This document shows, in pieces, positions 5,246 to 6,365 of a stretch of 6,365 nucleotides of DNA. The notes beneath the pieces were generated by a model. The model saw only the letters and a list, made by a program, of their open reading frames with translations. It ran no database searches and was not told where the DNA came from. The first letter of the stretch is position 1. Each line of letters begins with the position of its first letter. The position numbers and the translations under genes were made by a program. The DNA is from Paracoccaceae bacterium (GTDB lineage: Bacteria > Pseudomonadota > Alphaproteobacteria > Rhodobacterales > Rhodobacteraceae), in the NCBI GenBank assembly GCA_019090405.1, contig JAHRVZ010000028.1, forward strand, positions 1-6,365. The letters run 5' to 3'.

Positions 5246-6135
5246 GACATAGCCCCGCCCGCTTTGCGTTGCGTTTCGCCGCCGGTTGTCGCCTGACCAC
5301 GGGTAAGGCGGACCATCAACCGTTCAAGCACGATTTCAGAGATACGGGTAAAGCCAAGATAAAACACCAGCAGAAACAGGAAATACCACATGCGCCAATC
5401 GCCATGGGGGTAGGCGGTGAATTTGGATGTTTTGGTGCCGCCAAGTTCGCGGGCCCAATAGACGATGTCTTCGACCCCTAACAGAAACAAAAGCGGAGTC
5501 GCCTTGATCAGCACCATCCAGAGGTTGCTGAGACCGGGCAGGGCATAGACCCACATTTGCGGCACCAGAACCCGCCAGAACGTCTGGCGACGGGACATGC
5601 CGTAAGCCTCGGCTGTTTCAAGCTGTGGATGGGGGACGGCGCGCATACCGCCGTACAGGACGTTGGCAGCAAAGGCACCGAACACGATGGAAAATGTGAT
5701 CACCGCAAGGAAAAACCCATAGCCCTGGTGCACCCATTCCGGCGAAGACCCAAGCGGCAGTTTCGCAGAGGTACACACCAGAAAATCGGCACCCTGACGG
5801 ATTGGCTGATCCCAGTCAGGGCACAGGATTTTGTGACGGACCCATTCAAAACCCTGATCCAGGGCGATGACAAAGAACATGAAAAACGCAATGTCAGGGA
5901 TGCCGCGTACAATGGCGATATAGGTTTTTCCAAACCAACGCAGCGGCGCGAAATGTGATCGCGCGGCCATGGCGCCAAGAAATCCAAAGCTCAGCGCGAC
6001 GGGGGCGGTGATGGCCAGCAGCAACAGCACCTTGAAAAACGAGATGTAAAACGAGAAATGCACACCCGTCGTCAGATAGCACGAGAACCAACCAATAGTG
6101 CCAAGTGTGTCAGGGGCAGAGCAAAAGGAAAACAT
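5242..6135 (-). CDS. Polar amino acid ABC transporter permease, first subunit (HisQ-like, with extended periplasmic loop)
   Basis: This 297-residue permease carries the EAA loop GGMRAVPHPQLETAEAYGM (162-180) followed by VLVPQMWVYALPGLSNLW (189-206), and the conserved RGIPDI segment (77-82). About five helices are visible (roughly 30-57, 70-96, 138-162, 198-221, 248-272). It is longer than the usual 220-240 residue HisQ/GlnP type. The excess lies at the N-terminus and in an insertion at about 97-137 between helices two and three, on the periplasmic side if the normal topology holds. That insertion carries C105 and C121. I recall this longer form in several Rhodobacterales, so it is probably a stable subfamily and not an error. 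The ATG at 6135 has only a weak GGAT ribosome site. The gene follows the binding-protein gene by 66 bases that include a hairpin, and overlaps the next permease by 4 bases. Confidence 0.92.
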   Translation of the reverse strand: MFSFCSAPDTLGTIGWFSCYLTTGVHFSFYISFFKVLLLLAITAPVALSFGFLGAMAARSHFAPLRWFGKTYIAIVRGIPDIAFFMFFVIALDQGFEWVRHKILCPDWDQPIRQGADFLVCTSAKLPLGSSPEWVHQGYGFFLAVITFSIVFGAFAANVLYGGMRAVPHPQLETAEAYGMSRRQTFWRVLVPQMWVYALPGLSNLWMVLIKATPLLFLLGVEDIVYWARELGGTKTSKFTAYPHGDWRMWYFLFLLVFYLGFTRISEIVLERLMVRLTRGQATTGGETQRKAGGAMS

Positions 6136-6161
6136 GCAGATCCGGGCAGGGGATTAGGTGA

Positions 6162-6191
6162 AAACAGGCCCGCGCGATGGCGGACCTGTTT
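6162..6191 (-). terminator. Intercistronic hairpin after the substrate-binding protein gene (terminator or mRNA-stabilising)
   Basis: Two 12-base arms (6162-6173 and 6180-6191) flank a 6-base loop. In minus-strand RNA every position pairs, with one G-U wobble, and the stem is followed by a run of four U (the first three belong to the arm). In plus-strand RNA the same position would be a C-A mismatch, so the structure fits minus-strand transcription. It sits 11 bases after the binding-protein stop and 26 bases before the permease start. In such operons a partial terminator or 3'-end-protecting stem at this point commonly gives more binding protein than permease; that role here is inference. 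Confidence 0.6.
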
Positions 6192-6201
6192 GTGTCTTGT
6201 T

Positions 6202-6365
6202 TTAGTAAGTCGCGGTGTCTTCACCGAACCACTTTTTCAGCAGTTCATTCAACGAGCCATCTTCTTTCATCGAGGTGATGGCAGCATCGAATTTGCCACG
6301 TAGTTCCGTGTCGCTTTCGCGCAGGCCCATGCCAACGCCGCCACCCAAAGGTACCGGTTCGCCAA
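6202..6365 (-). CDS. C-terminal end of a periplasmic amino acid substrate-binding protein (5' part outside window)
   Basis: The minus strand is open from the window edge to a TAA at 6204-6202, giving 53 residues that begin GEPVPLGGGVGMGLRESD. The pattern G(V/I)xxRxxDxELxxxFDxAIxxMxxDGSLxELxxKWFG is the standard C-terminus of family 3 (polar amino acid) binding proteins: a beta strand, a long helix and the closing KWFG segment. These proteins capture an amino acid in the periplasm and deliver it to the permease pair, whose genes follow directly. The ligand-binding residues lie in the missing part, so the substrate is not predictable. The frame was translated by hand from the window edge. Confidence 0.88.
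   Translation of the reverse strand, partial: GEPVPLGGGVGMGLRESDTELRGKFDAAITSMKEDGSLNELLKKWFGEDTATY

Noticed and set aside
5557..5958. Plus-strand open frame of 133 codons opposite the first permease
   Set aside because: It is rich in Arg, His, Lys and Gln, has no family pattern, and lies opposite the hydrophobic permease, as expected for an antisense shadow.

Overview
The window looks like chromosomal DNA of an alphaproteobacterium, most likely a marine Rhodobacterales (Roseobacter-type) species. I infer this from the wording of several proteins: the LolD ATPase, the paired polar amino acid permeases, the Tag-like glycosylase and the thioesterase all read like Rhodobacterales family members as I remember them. 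No database search was possible. I see no rRNA, tRNA, CRISPR array, insertion sequence or phage gene.

Plus strand, 1-1898. The window opens in the last 54 codons of a LolC/LolE-type lipoprotein-releasing permease. Its stop overlaps the start of lolD, the ATPase of the same complex. A 230-base gap follows, holding a near-perfect FNR/FnrL-type box (TTGAT-N4-ATCAT). Downstream lie two tandem, paralogous monohaem cytochrome c genes. The first has an ordinary signal peptide (soluble periplasmic protein) and the second a lipobox (membrane-anchored lipoprotein), so they look like a soluble/tethered electron-carrier pair, perhaps induced at low oxygen.

Minus strand, 4412-1895. A good sigma70-type promoter (TTGGCA-16-TATACT) precedes a secreted protein of unknown function. 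Then come, closely spaced, a PaaI-like hotdog thioesterase, a divergent DNA-3-methyladenine glycosylase I (Tag) relative, and a lipoprotein with an HEMTH zinc-protease motif. The last gene runs tail to tail into the second cytochrome gene, and the two stop codons share the four bases TTAG.

Minus strand, 6365-4439. This is a polar amino acid (His/Glu/Gln/Arg/opine-type) ABC importer. It comprises the 3' end of a periplasmic substrate-binding protein, an intercistronic hairpin with a short T-run, and two permeases joined by an ATGA overlap. The ATPase gene is not downstream and must lie outside the window or elsewhere.

Most genes belong to recognisable families. The points most worth following up are the cytochrome pair with its FNR-like box, the glycosylase whose substrate-recognition Glu is replaced while a helix-hairpin-helix-type Asp is present, and the two poorly characterised exported proteins (HExxH lipoprotein and secreted GW/Cys protein). 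I do not see a convincing wholly new multi-gene system.
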